This document shows, one piece after another, positions 19,029-29,196 of a DNA stretch of 64,000 nt. The notes beneath the pieces are model-generated. The model had not been told where the DNA came from. It saw nothing but the letters and a program-made list of their open reading frames with translations, and did not search any database. This DNA comes from Pseudomonadota bacterium. GTDB lineage: Bacteria; Pseudomonadota; Alphaproteobacteria; Rhizobiales; Devosiaceae. The stretch is from NCBI GenBank assembly GCA_023391095.1, contig JAEWBN010000009.1, positions 62,001 to 126,000 on the forward strand, read 5' to 3'. The position numbers and the translations under genes were made by a program. The stretch's first letter is position 1. Every line of letters begins with the position of its first letter.

Positions 19029-19915
19029 TCGTCGAGCGTCCACGCGACCTGCTGATCAAGAAGATCCTGGCGCATACATTTCTCATCGCGTTCATTGCGC
19101 TGATCATGTTTCCCTTCCTCGTGGTGGTGTCGATCAGCTTCCGCGAGGGAAACTTCACGACCGGCAGCCTGTGGCCGGACCGACCGACGCTTGAGCACTG
19201 GTTTCTTGCGTTCGGGCAGCCGTTTACGCGCGCCGACGGGACGGTGGTGCAGCCGCCGTATCCCGTCATGTTGTGGATGTTCAATTCGGTGAAACTGGCC
19301 GCCATCGCTTCGGTAGGCGTTGTGGCCATCTCGACAATTTCGGCCTATGCCTTCAGCCGGGTGAAGTTTCCGTTCCGCGCCGGGATGCTGGATAGTCTTT
19401 TCATTATCCAGATGTTTCCGACGACGCTGGCGCTGGTGGCGCTGTACGCAATCTTCGATGGATTGGGTGAGGTTTCGCCCGCAATCGGCATCGATAGCCA
19501 CTGGTCTTTGGTGCTCGTCTACCTCTCCTGGGTGACGCTACATATTTGGACTCTAAAGGGTTATTTCGATTCCGTGGACCCGGCGATGGACAAGGCGGCG
19601 CAGATTGATGGGGCGACGCCGTGGCAGACGTTTCGGCATGTGTTCCTGCCGCTGGCGGTGCCGATGATTGCGGTGGTGTTTGTGCTGAGCTTCATCGGCA
19701 TCATCAATGATTATGCCATCGCGTCGGTGTTGCTGCGGTCTTCGGAGAACCTGACGATCGCCGTTGGGTCGCGGCTTTATCTTAATGAATTCAGGTACTT
19801 GTGGGGCGACTTCGCCGCGGCGGCGATCCTCAGCGGGGTGCCGATCACGGTGGTTTTCCTGGTTGCGCAGCGCTATCTCGTCAGCGGACTTTCGGATGGC
19901 GGGGTCAAGGGCTAG
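19025..19915 (+). CDS. malG: Maltose-type ABC permease MalG
   Basis: This 296-aa inner-membrane subunit has six predicted spans. The EAA loop is DPAMDKAAQIDGATPWQTF, followed by RHVFLPLAVP, which together dock on the ATPase. An insertion after the first span (DRPTLEHWFLAFGQPF) resembles that of E. coli MalG. The start overlaps malF by four bases, so the genes are translationally coupled. It completes a MalEFG set whose ATPase gene lies on the other side of the regulator. Confidence 0.94.
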   Translation: MIVERPRDLLIKKILAHTFLIAFIALIMFPFLVVVSISFREGNFTTGSLWPDRPTLEHWFLAFGQPFTRADGTVVQPPYPVMLWMFNSVKLAAIASVGVVAISTISAYAFSRVKFPFRAGMLDSLFIIQMFPTTLALVALYAIFDGLGEVSPAIGIDSHWSLVLVYLSWVTLHIWTLKGYFDSVDPAMDKAAQIDGATPWQTFRHVFLPLAVPMIAVVFVLSFIGIINDYAIASVLLRSSENLTIAVGSRLYLNEFRYLWGDFAAAAILSGVPITVVFLVAQRYLVSGLSDGGVKG

Positions 19916-19920
19916 GCCCG

Positions 19921-19968
19921 AAAAACACGGCCCGGAGCGTTAGCATTTCGCTGACACCCCGGGCCGTG
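19921..19968 (-). terminator. Terminator of the GH95 operon (minus strand)
   Basis: CACGGCCCGG (19926-19935) pairs with CCGGGCCGTG (19959-19968), a perfect 10-bp stem. On the minus strand it is followed by TTTTT, so it ends the GH95 transcript. It also lies just after malG and may slow plus-strand transcription. Confidence 0.85.
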
Positions 19969-19994
19969 AAGTTAGCAGACTGTTAACCCTGACC

Positions 19995-22238
19995 TTAGCG
20001 GTTCCAGGTTTTGCCCGCGACAAGGTCAATAACCTGCTGTTCGGCGCCGAAACGCAGGGTGACCTGCTGGTCGCGCACCGAAACCAGGCTCAGCTTTTCG
20101 ACCTTACCGCCACGCCACGCCAGATCGAGCGTGATGCCGCCGCGGACGCGCAGCCCAGTGACGCTGCCTTCCGGCCAGACCGATGGCAGGGCCGGCAGGA
20201 GGTCGATGAGGCCTTCGCGCGACTGGACCAGCATTTCGAGAATGCCGGCGGCGCCGCCGAAATTGCCGTCGATCTGGAAGGGCGGGTGGGCGTCGAAGAG
20301 GTTCGGATAGGAGCGGGCCGGATCGAGCAGGAGAGCGAGCACGGAATGGGCGTGTTCGCCGTCGCGCAGACGGGCCCAGAGGTTGATGCGCCAGCCAATG
20401 CCCCAGCCGGTGGCGTCGTCACCGCGGATTTCGAGCGAGCGACGGGCCGCAGCGGCCAGATCCGGGGTCAGATCGGTGGCGATCTGGTGGGCCGGATAGA
20501 GGCCATAGAGATGGGAGACGTGGCGGTGGTGGATTTCCGGCACGTCCATGTCCCAGTCTTCCAGCCATTCCTGCAACTGGCCGGCCTTGCCGATGCGATG
20601 GGGCGGCAGCTTTTCACGGGCGGCGCGGACTTCCTCGACCATCGGGTCGGCGTGGCCGAGCTGGGCGCTGGCTTCAAGATACGCGTCGAAGAGATCGCGC
20701 AGGATCTGGTTGTCCATGGTGGGGCCGGCACACATGGTGGCGCCATGCGGATGGATATTTTCCGGCGACATGGAGGGCACGGTGACCAGAAGGTCGGTGC
20801 CCGGCAGCGGCTGGAGGATATCGAGCGCGAAACGTGACGCCCCCTCAAGCAGCGGCAGCAGACGCCGCACCAGATCATCGGGACGGCCGGCAAAAATGGC
20901 GTGATCCCAGAGCTGGGCGCAATACCACGCACCGCCCGTGGGCCAGACGCCCCATTGCGCTCCATCCACCGGACCGGTGGCGCGCCAGATGTCGGTATTG
21001 TGGTGGAGGACCCAGCCACGGGCGCCGTAATGGACTTTTGCCATTTCCGCGCCGGTAATCGCGAGATCCTCGACCATTTCGATCAGCGGCTCGACACAAT
21101 CGACCAGATTGGCCGGATCGGGCAGCCAGTAGTTCATCTGGATATTGATGTTGGACGTGTACTTGCTGCCCCAGGGCGGCAAGGTTTCCTTGTTCCAGAT
21201 GCCCTGCAGGTTCGCCGGCTGGGTGCCGGGACGGCTCGAACCCAGCATGAGGTAGCGGCCATACTGCACGTAAAGGGCGGCCAGACCAGGATCGCCGCCT
21301 TCGCCGAAGCGGTCGATGCGTTCATCGGTGGGCAGTTCGGTGCGCTCGGCGCCGAGGCTGATGTCCATGCGACCGAAAAGAGCCTGGTGTTCGGCGATAT
21401 GGGCCTGACGCAGGCTCGCATAATCACGGCCTGACAGAGCCTTGCTGCGTGCGGCCAGGGCAGCTTCCGGATCGCCCGACACGTCGTCGAAACGGCGGAA
21501 GGAGGTGGCGATATCGACCAGAAGTGTGGCCGAGGTGGCGCCCCGCACCCAGAGGCGGCGACCGCGGCGCTCGACCGTGCCGCCTTCGACGCGCATTTCA
21601 ACGCCAATGCCGAAGGACAGGCGCGCTTCGATGCCGTTCAGGCCGAAATTGGTGCCGCGATAGTCGATGCGGCTGGCATCGCCATCGAGCCAGTCGCCCG
21701 GCTGGGGGCTATCGAGCCAGGTTTCAAAGGTCAGGTGACCGGGACGGTCGGTTTCGACGCGCAGGACCAGTACGTCGTCGGCGGCCGAGACGAAGCTTTC
21801 GCGGGTGAAATTGGCGGCGTCATCGGCGATGCCGCTGCCCAGCAGGCGATAGGTGGTGCTGGTGATGGCGGTCCCGATATCGAGCGCGCGGCGATAGGAG
21901 CCGGGAATGGCTTCGTGCGAGAAATCGAGAAAGAGATTGCCCGCCGGCTGGTAGCTCATCTGCAGATGGGGCTTGGCCAGAAGGTGCTTGTCGGCGAGCG
22001 CCTGGGCCTCGGCATAACGCCCGGCAAAAACCAGTTCGCGCACCGCAGCCAGATTGGGCAAAGCCTCCGAATTGGTCGGCTGGTAGGGACCGCCGGACCA
22101 CAGGGTTGCTTCGTTGAGCTGGAGTTCTTCGCGGCCGATGCCGCCATAGACCATGGCGCCGAGGCGGCCATTGCCGATGGGAAGCGCAGCAGTCCACTCG
22201 GTCGCGGGGGACCGGTACCAAAGTTCAGTCGATGTCAC
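19995..22238 (-). CDS. Glycoside hydrolase family 95 protein (alpha-L-fucosidase / alpha-L-galactosidase type)
   Basis: This 747-aa enzyme carries GH95 landmarks in order: AALPIGNGRLGAMVYGG and LQLNEATLWSGGP at the N-terminus, LPPWGSKYTSNINIQMNYW around residues 350-366 (with the catalytic-region asparagines), and RHVSHLYGLYPAHQI near 570-585 in the (alpha/alpha)6 barrel. GH95 enzymes remove terminal alpha-1,2-L-fucosyl (or L-galactosyl) residues. No signal peptide is visible, so it acts in the cytoplasm on imported oligosaccharides. It is the last gene of a transporter operon and lies only 5 bp after the ATPase gene. The family call is strong; fucose versus galactose is unresolved. Confidence 0.93.
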   Translation of the reverse strand: MTSTELWYRSPATEWTAALPIGNGRLGAMVYGGIGREELQLNEATLWSGGPYQPTNSEALPNLAAVRELVFAGRYAEAQALADKHLLAKPHLQMSYQPAGNLFLDFSHEAIPGSYRRALDIGTAITSTTYRLLGSGIADDAANFTRESFVSAADDVLVLRVETDRPGHLTFETWLDSPQPGDWLDGDASRIDYRGTNFGLNGIEARLSFGIGVEMRVEGGTVERRGRRLWVRGATSATLLVDIATSFRRFDDVSGDPEAALAARSKALSGRDYASLRQAHIAEHQALFGRMDISLGAERTELPTDERIDRFGEGGDPGLAALYVQYGRYLMLGSSRPGTQPANLQGIWNKETLPPWGSKYTSNINIQMNYWLPDPANLVDCVEPLIEMVEDLAITGAEMAKVHYGARGWVLHHNTDIWRATGPVDGAQWGVWPTGGAWYCAQLWDHAIFAGRPDDLVRRLLPLLEGASRFALDILQPLPGTDLLVTVPSMSPENIHPHGATMCAGPTMDNQILRDLFDAYLEASAQLGHADPMVEEVRAAREKLPPHRIGKAGQLQEWLEDWDMDVPEIHHRHVSHLYGLYPAHQIATDLTPDLAAAARRSLEIRGDDATGWGIGWRINLWARLRDGEHAHSVLALLLDPARSYPNLFDAHPPFQIDGNFGGAAGILEMLVQSREGLIDLLPALPSVWPEGSVTGLRVRGGITLDLAWRGGKVEKLSLVSVRDQQVTLRFGAEQQVIDLVAGKTWNR

Positions 22239-22243
22239 GATAT

Positions 22244-23305
<1,062 letters not shown>

Positions 23306-23323
23306 GGGGGGATTCCTTCCGGA

Positions 23324-24472
23324 TTATTTCCTGGGGCTTCGGGCCGAGCCCCTTAGAATGATGTTGGCATCGACCAGGAGCGTGCGGCTGCTTGGGGCCG
23401 CGCCGGCGTCCAGCCTGTCGAGCAGGACCGACACGATGGTCTCGGCCAGGCGGTCGATGGATTGGTCGATAGCGGTGATGCCAGCGGGGTGGATGGACCA
23501 GGCCGGCACATCGTCGAAACTGACCACCGACAGATCGTCGGGCACAACGACACCGTGCTCGCGCAGCCAATGGAGCGCGCCCATGGTCATGTTGTAGTTG
23601 GCGCTGAACACGGCCGTGGGCGGCTCGGGCAGCGCCATGAGATCGCGGATGGCGGCATAGGCGCCGGACTCGTTCCAGTTGCCGCTGATGACATACTCGT
23701 CGCGCATCGGCACACCGCGTTCGGCCAGCGCATCGAGATAGCCGTCGCGCCGGTCGCGGGCCGCCGAGTCGGTGAAATTGCCGCAAATGCTGGCGATCCG
23801 GGTGTGCCCCAGCTCGATCAGGTGATTGACCATGCGCTGGCTGGAGCGCCGATTGGTGGTGAAAACCCGGTCGGCGGCGAGATCGGGAATGTCATTGTCG
23901 TAAAGGACCATGGGCAGGCCATCTTCGACATAGCGTTCCAGAACCTGGCGGGCATTGGCCAGCCCGTCCATGACCACGGCGTCGACGCGGTGGGCAGAGA
24001 AGAATTCGAGACCCGCCTCGATGGAGGCCGGATCGAGATCATGCGAATAGCAGAGGACGGCCCGGCCGGTGGCGCGCAGGCGGCGCGTCAGGTGCTCAAG
24101 CAGGCCCGCATGGAATTCGCTGAGATTGGGCACCATCAGACCCACGATGTGGGTGGTCTGGCGCTTCATGGAGACGGCAACGAGATTGCGCCGATAGCCC
24201 AGTTCGGTGATGGCCTCTTCGATGAGCTGGCGATTGGAGGCGCGGATGGGCAGGCCATTGAGGTAACGCGACACCGTTCCGATGGCGACGCCGGCGGCCT
24301 GGGCAACGTCGACAATGGTCGGCTGCTTCTTGCTGGATGCGGTCAAAGTGCTGCCCTGCCCCGAACTGGTTGTGACGGCCTGACGCCGGGCAGACGACAA
24401 GGTCCGCACCGGCGCCGGTATTGGCCGGCCCGACCCCGATTTCTGGTGCTTGGGGGCAGACATTTTAGCCAT
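23324..24472 (-). CDS. LacI-family regulator of the fucoside operon
   Basis: This is a LacI-type regulator of about 382 aa from ATG 24472. The helix-turn-helix (TIVDVAQAAGVAIGTVSRYL) starts near residue 52, so the protein has an unusual basic, Ser/Pro-rich extension of about 50 residues ahead of it. The real start may be internal, since no good Shine-Dalgarno precedes 24472. The effector domain follows (THIVGLMVPNLSEFHAG onward). It overlaps the 3-prime end of a 47-aa ORF (ATGGCTAA). It lies inside the operon it probably controls; a candidate operator with an AACGTT centre lies before the binding-protein gene. Confidence 0.85.
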   Translation of the reverse strand: MAKMSAPKHQKSGSGRPIPAPVRTLSSARRQAVTTSSGQGSTLTASSKKQPTIVDVAQAAGVAIGTVSRYLNGLPIRASNRQLIEEAITELGYRRNLVAVSMKRQTTHIVGLMVPNLSEFHAGLLEHLTRRLRATGRAVLCYSHDLDPASIEAGLEFFSAHRVDAVVMDGLANARQVLERYVEDGLPMVLYDNDIPDLAADRVFTTNRRSSQRMVNHLIELGHTRIASICGNFTDSAARDRRDGYLDALAERGVPMRDEYVISGNWNESGAYAAIRDLMALPEPPTAVFSANYNMTMGALHWLREHGVVVPDDLSVVSFDDVPAWSIHPAGITAIDQSIDRLAETIVSVLLDRLDAGAAPSSRTLLVDANIILRGSARSPRK

Positions 24473-24608
24473 GTTCGAAAACGACTGCCGCATGGATGTG
24501 GAGACGGTCAAGCGTTACTGCATAAGTGCCGTCTTCACCCTGAGAAATACTCAGTTCTTCTCCACTGACCGCGTCATAGGCCCGCAGGGGCTTGTTGGTG
24601 GAAGCCAT
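24465..24608 (-). CDS. 47-aa ORF inside the fucoside operon (small protein or C-terminal remnant)
   Basis: This frame runs from ATG 24608 to TAA 24465. An AAGGA Shine-Dalgarno sits about 7 bases before the ATG, inside the end of the permease gene. It fills the 2-bp to 136-bp space between permease and regulator exactly. The protein (MASTNKPLRAYDAVSGEEL, then about 10 residues, then TYAVTLDRLHIHAAVVFEHG) reads like the last beta-strands of a carbohydrate-enzyme C-terminal domain. It could be a genuine small protein or the remnant of a lost glycosidase. I cannot assign a function. Confidence 0.5.
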   Translation of the reverse strand: MASTNKPLRAYDAVSGEELSISQGEDGTYAVTLDRLHIHAAVVFEHG

Positions 24609-24610
24609 GA

Positions 24611-25432
24611 CTAGTCCTTCGAGCCCGAGCGGGTTGCCGAGCCACCGGCGAACTGGCGCTGGAAGACCAGAAAGATGATGAGCGGCACAATGGTTGTGAC
24701 GATGGCCGCCACGGCGCGCAGGTCCCAGTTGAGCTCATAGGTGCCCGAAACGCGGGTCAGCAGCACCGGCAACGGAACGTCCGTGCGCAGGTAGAGCATG
24801 GGCAGAAGGAGCGCGTTCCAGGTCCAGACGAACTGGAGGATGCCCACCGCAAAGACCGACGAGAGCGAGTTGGGCAACACGATGTGCCAGAACAGGCGCA
24901 GCGGTCCGCAACCGTCGATGCGTCCGGCCTCGACCAGTTCCTTGGGGAAGTCCTCGAGGAAGTTCTTCACGAGGAAGATCGACCAGGCAAAGGACAGGCC
25001 CACATAGGGGATGAGCACCGAGGCAAAGTTGTCCAGAAGACCCAGATCGCGCCAGAGCTGGAACAACGGGATGATGACAACCTGCTGGGGCAGCACGAAG
25101 GCGTTGATGATGATGATCAGCAACAGCCGGCGGAACGGGAACTTGAGGAAGTGAAACGCATAGGCCGCGGCCGGGGTCAGCAGCATGGTGGCAACCGTCG
25201 CGATCAGCGCCAACTGCGCCGTGGTGACGAAGGCACGGGCCAGCGGATATTCGCTCCAGACGCGAATCCAGGCGTCGAGGGTGAAGCGGACCGTATCGGT
25301 GCGCCACCAGCCCAGGGTAATGTCCTGGGGCGGGCGGATGGAGGTCATCACGATGCCGACGATCGGGATGATCCAGATGAAGGCGATGATGCCGACGACG
25401 ATGATGGGCCAGCGCGGAAGTTTGCCGATCAT
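24611..25432 (-). CDS. Sugar ABC permease, MalG-like (fucoside operon)
   Basis: This 273-aa inner-membrane protein has six predicted spans and the CUT1 EAA loop (FPKELVEAGRIDGCGPLRLF). The ATG at 25432 overlaps the upstream permease stop by four bases (ATGA); the open frame extends upstream but would run through the other permease. It forms the second half of the translocation pore with the MalF-like subunit. Confidence 0.93.
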   Translation of the reverse strand: MIGKLPRWPIIVVGIIAFIWIIPIVGIVMTSIRPPQDITLGWWRTDTVRFTLDAWIRVWSEYPLARAFVTTAQLALIATVATMLLTPAAAYAFHFLKFPFRRLLLIIIINAFVLPQQVVIIPLFQLWRDLGLLDNFASVLIPYVGLSFAWSIFLVKNFLEDFPKELVEAGRIDGCGPLRLFWHIVLPNSLSSVFAVGILQFVWTWNALLLPMLYLRTDVPLPVLLTRVSGTYELNWDLRAVAAIVTTIVPLIIFLVFQRQFAGGSATRSGSKD

Positions 25433-26397
25433 TTTGCCCCTGCCGTACGTTGGATGATGGCCGGAATGGAGATGACGAGCACGCCGATCAGCAACACCAC
25501 GGTGGCGGCGGCGCCGTAGCCGAGTTTGAACTGCGTCATGGATTCGCGGTACATGAAGTAGCCGACCGTCTCGGTGGCGCGGACGGGTCCGCCGCCGGTC
25601 ATCACGAAGATGATGTCGAAGGCACGCAGGGCGCCGAGCAGGTTGATAAAGATGGCGACGCGCACGCCCGGCATGGACAGCGGCATCAGGATGTGGCGCA
25701 TGACCGAGAGCGGCTTGGCGCCATCCATATAGGCAGCTTCGAGCACCGATTTGGGCACGGACTGCACGGAGGCAAAGCACAGCATCAGCGGCAGACCCAC
25801 GCCACCCCAGGCGGCCGAGGCGACAATGGCCCAGAGCGCGGTATTGGGATCACCCAGCCAGGGATGGGCAAAGCCGGGCATGCCGAAAAAGGCGATGAAG
25901 GAATTGAGCAGACCGGCTGCGTCAGGGCGGAAAATGGAAATCCACATATAGCCCACGACCGCTTCGGAAACGCCGAAGGCGGTGAAGATCATGACGCGGA
26001 AAATGGTGGTCTCGCGCGGGGCGAAATTGCACAGCATGGCCAGGCCCCACCCCAGCGACACCGAAATGAAGGTGGTGGAAAGGGTAAAGACCAGAGTAGT
26101 CCAGAGCGTATTGCGGAAGGCCGGATCGGCGAAAAGCTTGAAGTAGTTTTCGATGCCGACAAACTTGGGCGCAGCGAGCCCCCTGATGTCATAAAAACTC
26201 AGCCGGATCGTGTCGATCAGCGGAAAAATGACCGAGATACCGAACAGGATCAGCACCGGGAACAGCAGGATGATAGCCGCCGGAAAGTCACCCAAGCGCC
26301 GCCCGGTCGGGGCGGGCAGCTTACGCCGCCCACCCGCCGTCAGGGAGGACTTGATGGGTGCGCGATCCGTCGCGGAATGAGCGACGGGCGCAGCCAT
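25429..26397 (-). CDS. Sugar ABC permease, MalF-like (fucoside operon)
   Basis: This 322-aa permease has a ~35-residue cytoplasmic N-terminus (rich in Arg, Pro and Lys) and six spans. The EAA loop is VPKSVLEAAYMDGAKPLSV. It lacks the long P2 domain of maltose-type MalF, so it belongs to the smaller CUT1 class. Its ATG overlaps the binding-protein stop by one base (TAATG). It pairs with the MalG-like permease encoded next. Confidence 0.93.
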   Translation of the reverse strand: MAAPVAHSATDRAPIKSSLTAGGRRKLPAPTGRRLGDFPAAIILLFPVLILFGISVIFPLIDTIRLSFYDIRGLAAPKFVGIENYFKLFADPAFRNTLWTTLVFTLSTTFISVSLGWGLAMLCNFAPRETTIFRVMIFTAFGVSEAVVGYMWISIFRPDAAGLLNSFIAFFGMPGFAHPWLGDPNTALWAIVASAAWGGVGLPLMLCFASVQSVPKSVLEAAYMDGAKPLSVMRHILMPLSMPGVRVAIFINLLGALRAFDIIFVMTGGGPVRATETVGYFMYRESMTQFKLGYGAAATVVLLIGVLVISIPAIIQRTAGAK

Positions 26398-27686
26398 TAG
26401 TAGATTTCCTGAGCCTTGGCCTCGATGGCGGCGGTAACCGCATCGATGGTGGCGTCGGACGGATCCTGGAGGAAACGCTGCAGCTGGACGCGGTATTCGT
26501 CCACCAGATCGCCCGGCAGGAGGTCACCCAGAACGAACTGGACCTGTGACTCGGCAACGGCAGCGGTCGCCACCTGCTGGACCGGGCCAAGCAGGCTGGT
26601 GTCAGCATTGTTGCTGGGGGAGGCGAAGCCGTATTCGGCCAGGATGGTGGTGGCTTCCGGGCTCAGCAGGTAGTCCATGAAGGCCACGGCAGCTTCCGGA
26701 TTGGGGCTGTTGGCGGTCAACACGACTTCCTTGGCGTCAACGCTGGCGGTGTCGTCAAAGCCCAGGCCCAGGGCCGGGAACTGGAACAGCGAATAGTCGA
26801 CACCTTCTTCAAGACCGTAGTCGTTGATGGCGCGGCCATTCATCCACATGCCGATCAGCAGGAAGTTGGCATTGTCGGCCACGAAAATCTGGTCGGCCGA
26901 GTAATCCCAGTCGCCGGCAAACATCTGCTCGGGCGTACCGCAGCAGCCGGCATTGAGCAGCTTGGCGAATTCGCGCAGCGAGGTCTTGACGACTTCATCG
27001 GTCCAGGGGATTTCGCGCGATGCCAGCTTGTTTGCCGCTTCCACGCCACCGGTCTTGAGGATGAGGTTTTCCAGCCATTCGCCGTGCGCCCAGTACTTGG
27101 CCGGCATGGCGATGGGGGTGTCGTAGCCGGCGGCCTTGAGCGTTTCGATGGCAGCGACGAATTCGTCCCAGGTCTTGGGCGGTTCGACGCCAGCTTCCTC
27201 GAGGTGGCTGGTCTTGTACCAGATGCCCGAACGGTCGCCATAGGTATAGGTCACGCCATAGGTGACGCCATCGGTTTGGCTCAGGGCCTTCCAGGAGGCA
27301 GCCAGGTCTTCGTCCCAGTTCTGGGCCGCCCAGATCTCGTCGATCGGCTGGATGATGCCGGCTTCGGCCAGCTCGGCGCGGAAGGCCGGCCAGGTGTTGA
27401 TGATCAGGTCGACGCGCTCGCCGCCGAGCAGAGCGGTGCGCATGGGGCCACGGGCATCGCCCTGCACGGTCAGGCCGACTTCACGAATGGTGACGCCGGG
27501 ATTGCGGGCGGCGAAATCCTCGCCCAGCTTGGTCCACATTTCGCCTTCGCTGCCGCCGAGCCACTGCAGAATGGCCAGTTCGCCCGTGACGTCCTGCGCC
27601 ATGGTGGGTGCGGCACCCATCAGCGCTGCAACAGCGACACCAGACAAAAAGGTACGGCGCACGATGGCGCCAAATGACGTGTTCAT
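26397..27686 (-). CDS. Extracellular sugar-binding protein of the fucoside operon
   Basis: This 429-aa solute-binding protein of the CUT1 type is the first gene of the operon. The signal region contains IVRRTFLSG, resembling a twin-arginine motif, then a hydrophobic run ending PTMAQ, so export may be through Tat. The mature protein starts VTGELAILQWLGGSEGEMW and includes SGIWYKTSHLEEAGV and PKTWDEFVAAIETLK, typical of family 1 binding proteins. The ATG at 27686 has GGAGGAG seven bases upstream. Given the GH95 gene at the operon end, the ligand is likely a fucosylated oligosaccharide; that is inference. Confidence 0.92.
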   Translation of the reverse strand: MNTSFGAIVRRTFLSGVAVAALMGAAPTMAQDVTGELAILQWLGGSEGEMWTKLGEDFAARNPGVTIREVGLTVQGDARGPMRTALLGGERVDLIINTWPAFRAELAEAGIIQPIDEIWAAQNWDEDLAASWKALSQTDGVTYGVTYTYGDRSGIWYKTSHLEEAGVEPPKTWDEFVAAIETLKAAGYDTPIAMPAKYWAHGEWLENLILKTGGVEAANKLASREIPWTDEVVKTSLREFAKLLNAGCCGTPEQMFAGDWDYSADQIFVADNANFLLIGMWMNGRAINDYGLEEGVDYSLFQFPALGLGFDDTASVDAKEVVLTANSPNPEAAVAFMDYLLSPEATTILAEYGFASPSNNADTSLLGPVQQVATAAVAESQVQFVLGDLLPGDLVDEYRVQLQRFLQDPSDATIDAVTAAIEAKAQEIY

Positions 27687-27737
27687 GGATTTCTCCTCCA
27701 ACTGACGCGGAGCTTGGACGCCCTATCGCCTCATTAC

Positions 27738-27753
27738 ATGGCAACGTTATCAT
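27738..27753. promoter_or_regulatory. Candidate LacI-type operator before the fucoside operon
   Basis: ATGGCAACGTTATCAT is a near-palindrome with a perfect AACGTT centre and ATG/CAT ends, the shape of many LacI-family operators. It lies about 50 bp before the first gene of the operon that encodes its own LacI regulator. Confidence 0.5.
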
Positions 27754-28104
27754 CTAATTTCTGAATGGCAAGATCGGCGGCCTACACTCTGGTTTTTTGC
27801 CGATAAAGATCACCTAAGACGCTTAAGTTCTTGATATTTCTGTTTTTAATTGCGTGCAACTTCTGCATGGGAGCCATGCACGAGCGTATCCGGCAAAAAT
27901 TTTTTAGGCTTTTTTGCAGAAAAATCCTCTGCCGGCAGGTGTCCGCCTGCTCGTTAGTTGAGTGTTTCAACTCTGGTGCAGCGCTGCCGCTGGCTCGCGC
28001 CTGAGTGGCGCCGGGGCGAGCCCAGCACTGCGCCACGCCTTCGATGGGGGACGTCATGTTTGGCCGGGTTGCCGAAAGCCGGCTAGTCGGGCTCTGCCTT
28101 CTGC
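27754..28104. other. AT-rich intergenic region before the fucoside operon
   Basis: This stretch holds the promoter region of the binding-protein gene and the 3-prime flank of a Gfo/Idh gene. It is clearly more AT-rich than its surroundings between about 27750 and 27930, with several A and T runs. I see no credible gene. A 91-codon minus-strand frame here has no family features. Confidence 0.5.
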
Positions 28105-29196
28105 CTAGCGGTGCGCGGCAGGCACCCAGCTGTCGTAGAGGGGATGGTCGGGGCCCAATGGCAGGGTTACATCCGTGCCGGTGGCAGAGGAATGGTAGAA
28201 AGCCGTGACCAATTCGAGGGCACGGCGGCTATCGGCGCTGGTGACCGGAAGCGCGCCGCGGCCAAGGATAGCGTCATGAAAGCGCGCCATCTGCGTCTGG
28301 AAGCCGGCGGGCACATGAACCCAGTTGCGCAGCACCCCGTCGATCTGGGCCTTTACCGCATCGGTGCGGGGCAGGATTTTCCAGGGCTTCTTACCTGGGC
28401 TGTAAGGCGCGTGATCACTTTCAAAGGTGACGTGTTCGAACTGTAGGCGGATGCGGGTGATTTCGTCCACCGATCCCAGCGTGGCGGTGAAGCTGGCCAG
28501 CGCGCCGCTTTCCATCTCCAGCGAGGCGGAAATGACGTCTTCGACCTCGATATCGTTGACGCGGGTGGCCACGCGGCCAAAGACGCGGGCGATGTCGCCC
28601 ATGAGATAGGTGAAGATATCATGGGGATGGATGGCGTGGCCCATGAGCACGCCGCCCAGCTCGGTCTTCCATTTGCCGCGCCAGGGCACGGCATAATAGG
28701 GCGCTTCTCGGCGCCAGAAGGTTTCCACCGTGCCGCAATAGGGCTTGCCGGCAATGCCGGCCGCGATGATGGCCCGCGCCTGTTCGATGCCGTCGCCGAA
28801 GCGATACTGGAAGACGGGCATGAGCAGGCCCTGCGCCCCCTGTTCCACCGCCATGATGGCGTCGACATCTCTGAGGGACCCCACAAGCGGCTTTTCGCAG
28901 ACCACGTGCTTGCCGGCCTTCAAGGCGGCATCGACCATCACGAAATGGGCGCCGGGCGGGGTGCAGATATCGATGATGTCGATATCGTCCATGCCGAGGA
29001 GATCATCGAAATTGGACACTCGCCGGGCGATGCCGAATTCGTCGGCCGTGGCATTGAGACGCTCGGGATTGAGATCGCAAAGCGCAAGCAGGCGGAACCG
29101 GTCGGCATTGGGCAGATAGCCCTCGACGATATGGTGCTGGCCGATGCCGCAGCCCACGATGGCGACGTTGAGAATGCGTCTGGCAGTGTCGCTCAT
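28105..29196 (-). CDS. Gfo/Idh/MocA-family NAD(P)-dependent oxidoreductase A
   Basis: This 363-aa protein has an N-terminal Rossmann fold (NVAIVGCGIGQHH), the DICTPPGAHF strand, and the family's EKP signature in CEKPLVGS. The C-terminal alpha/beta domain follows (GGVLMGHAIHPHDIF, with the histidines that usually sit in the substrate site). These enzymes oxidise or reduce sugars, inositols or sugar acids with NAD(P). It overlaps the upstream paralogue by four bases (ATGA) and lies just upstream of, and co-directional with, the fucoside operon, so it may act on the imported sugar. Confidence 0.9.
   Translation of the reverse strand: MSDTARRILNVAIVGCGIGQHHIVEGYLPNADRFRLLALCDLNPERLNATADEFGIARRVSNFDDLLGMDDIDIIDICTPPGAHFVMVDAALKAGKHVVCEKPLVGSLRDVDAIMAVEQGAQGLLMPVFQYRFGDGIEQARAIIAAGIAGKPYCGTVETFWRREAPYYAVPWRGKWKTELGGVLMGHAIHPHDIFTYLMGDIARVFGRVATRVNDIEVEDVISASLEMESGALASFTATLGSVDEITRIRLQFEHVTFESDHAPYSPGKKPWKILPRTDAVKAQIDGVLRNWVHVPAGFQTQMARFHDAILGRGALPVTSADSRRALELVTAFYHSSATGTDVTLPLGPDHPLYDSWVPAAHR

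Noticed and set aside
27782..28057. 91-codon minus-strand frame in the AT-rich spacer
   Set aside because: No Shine-Dalgarno, no family features and composition unlike the genes around it.
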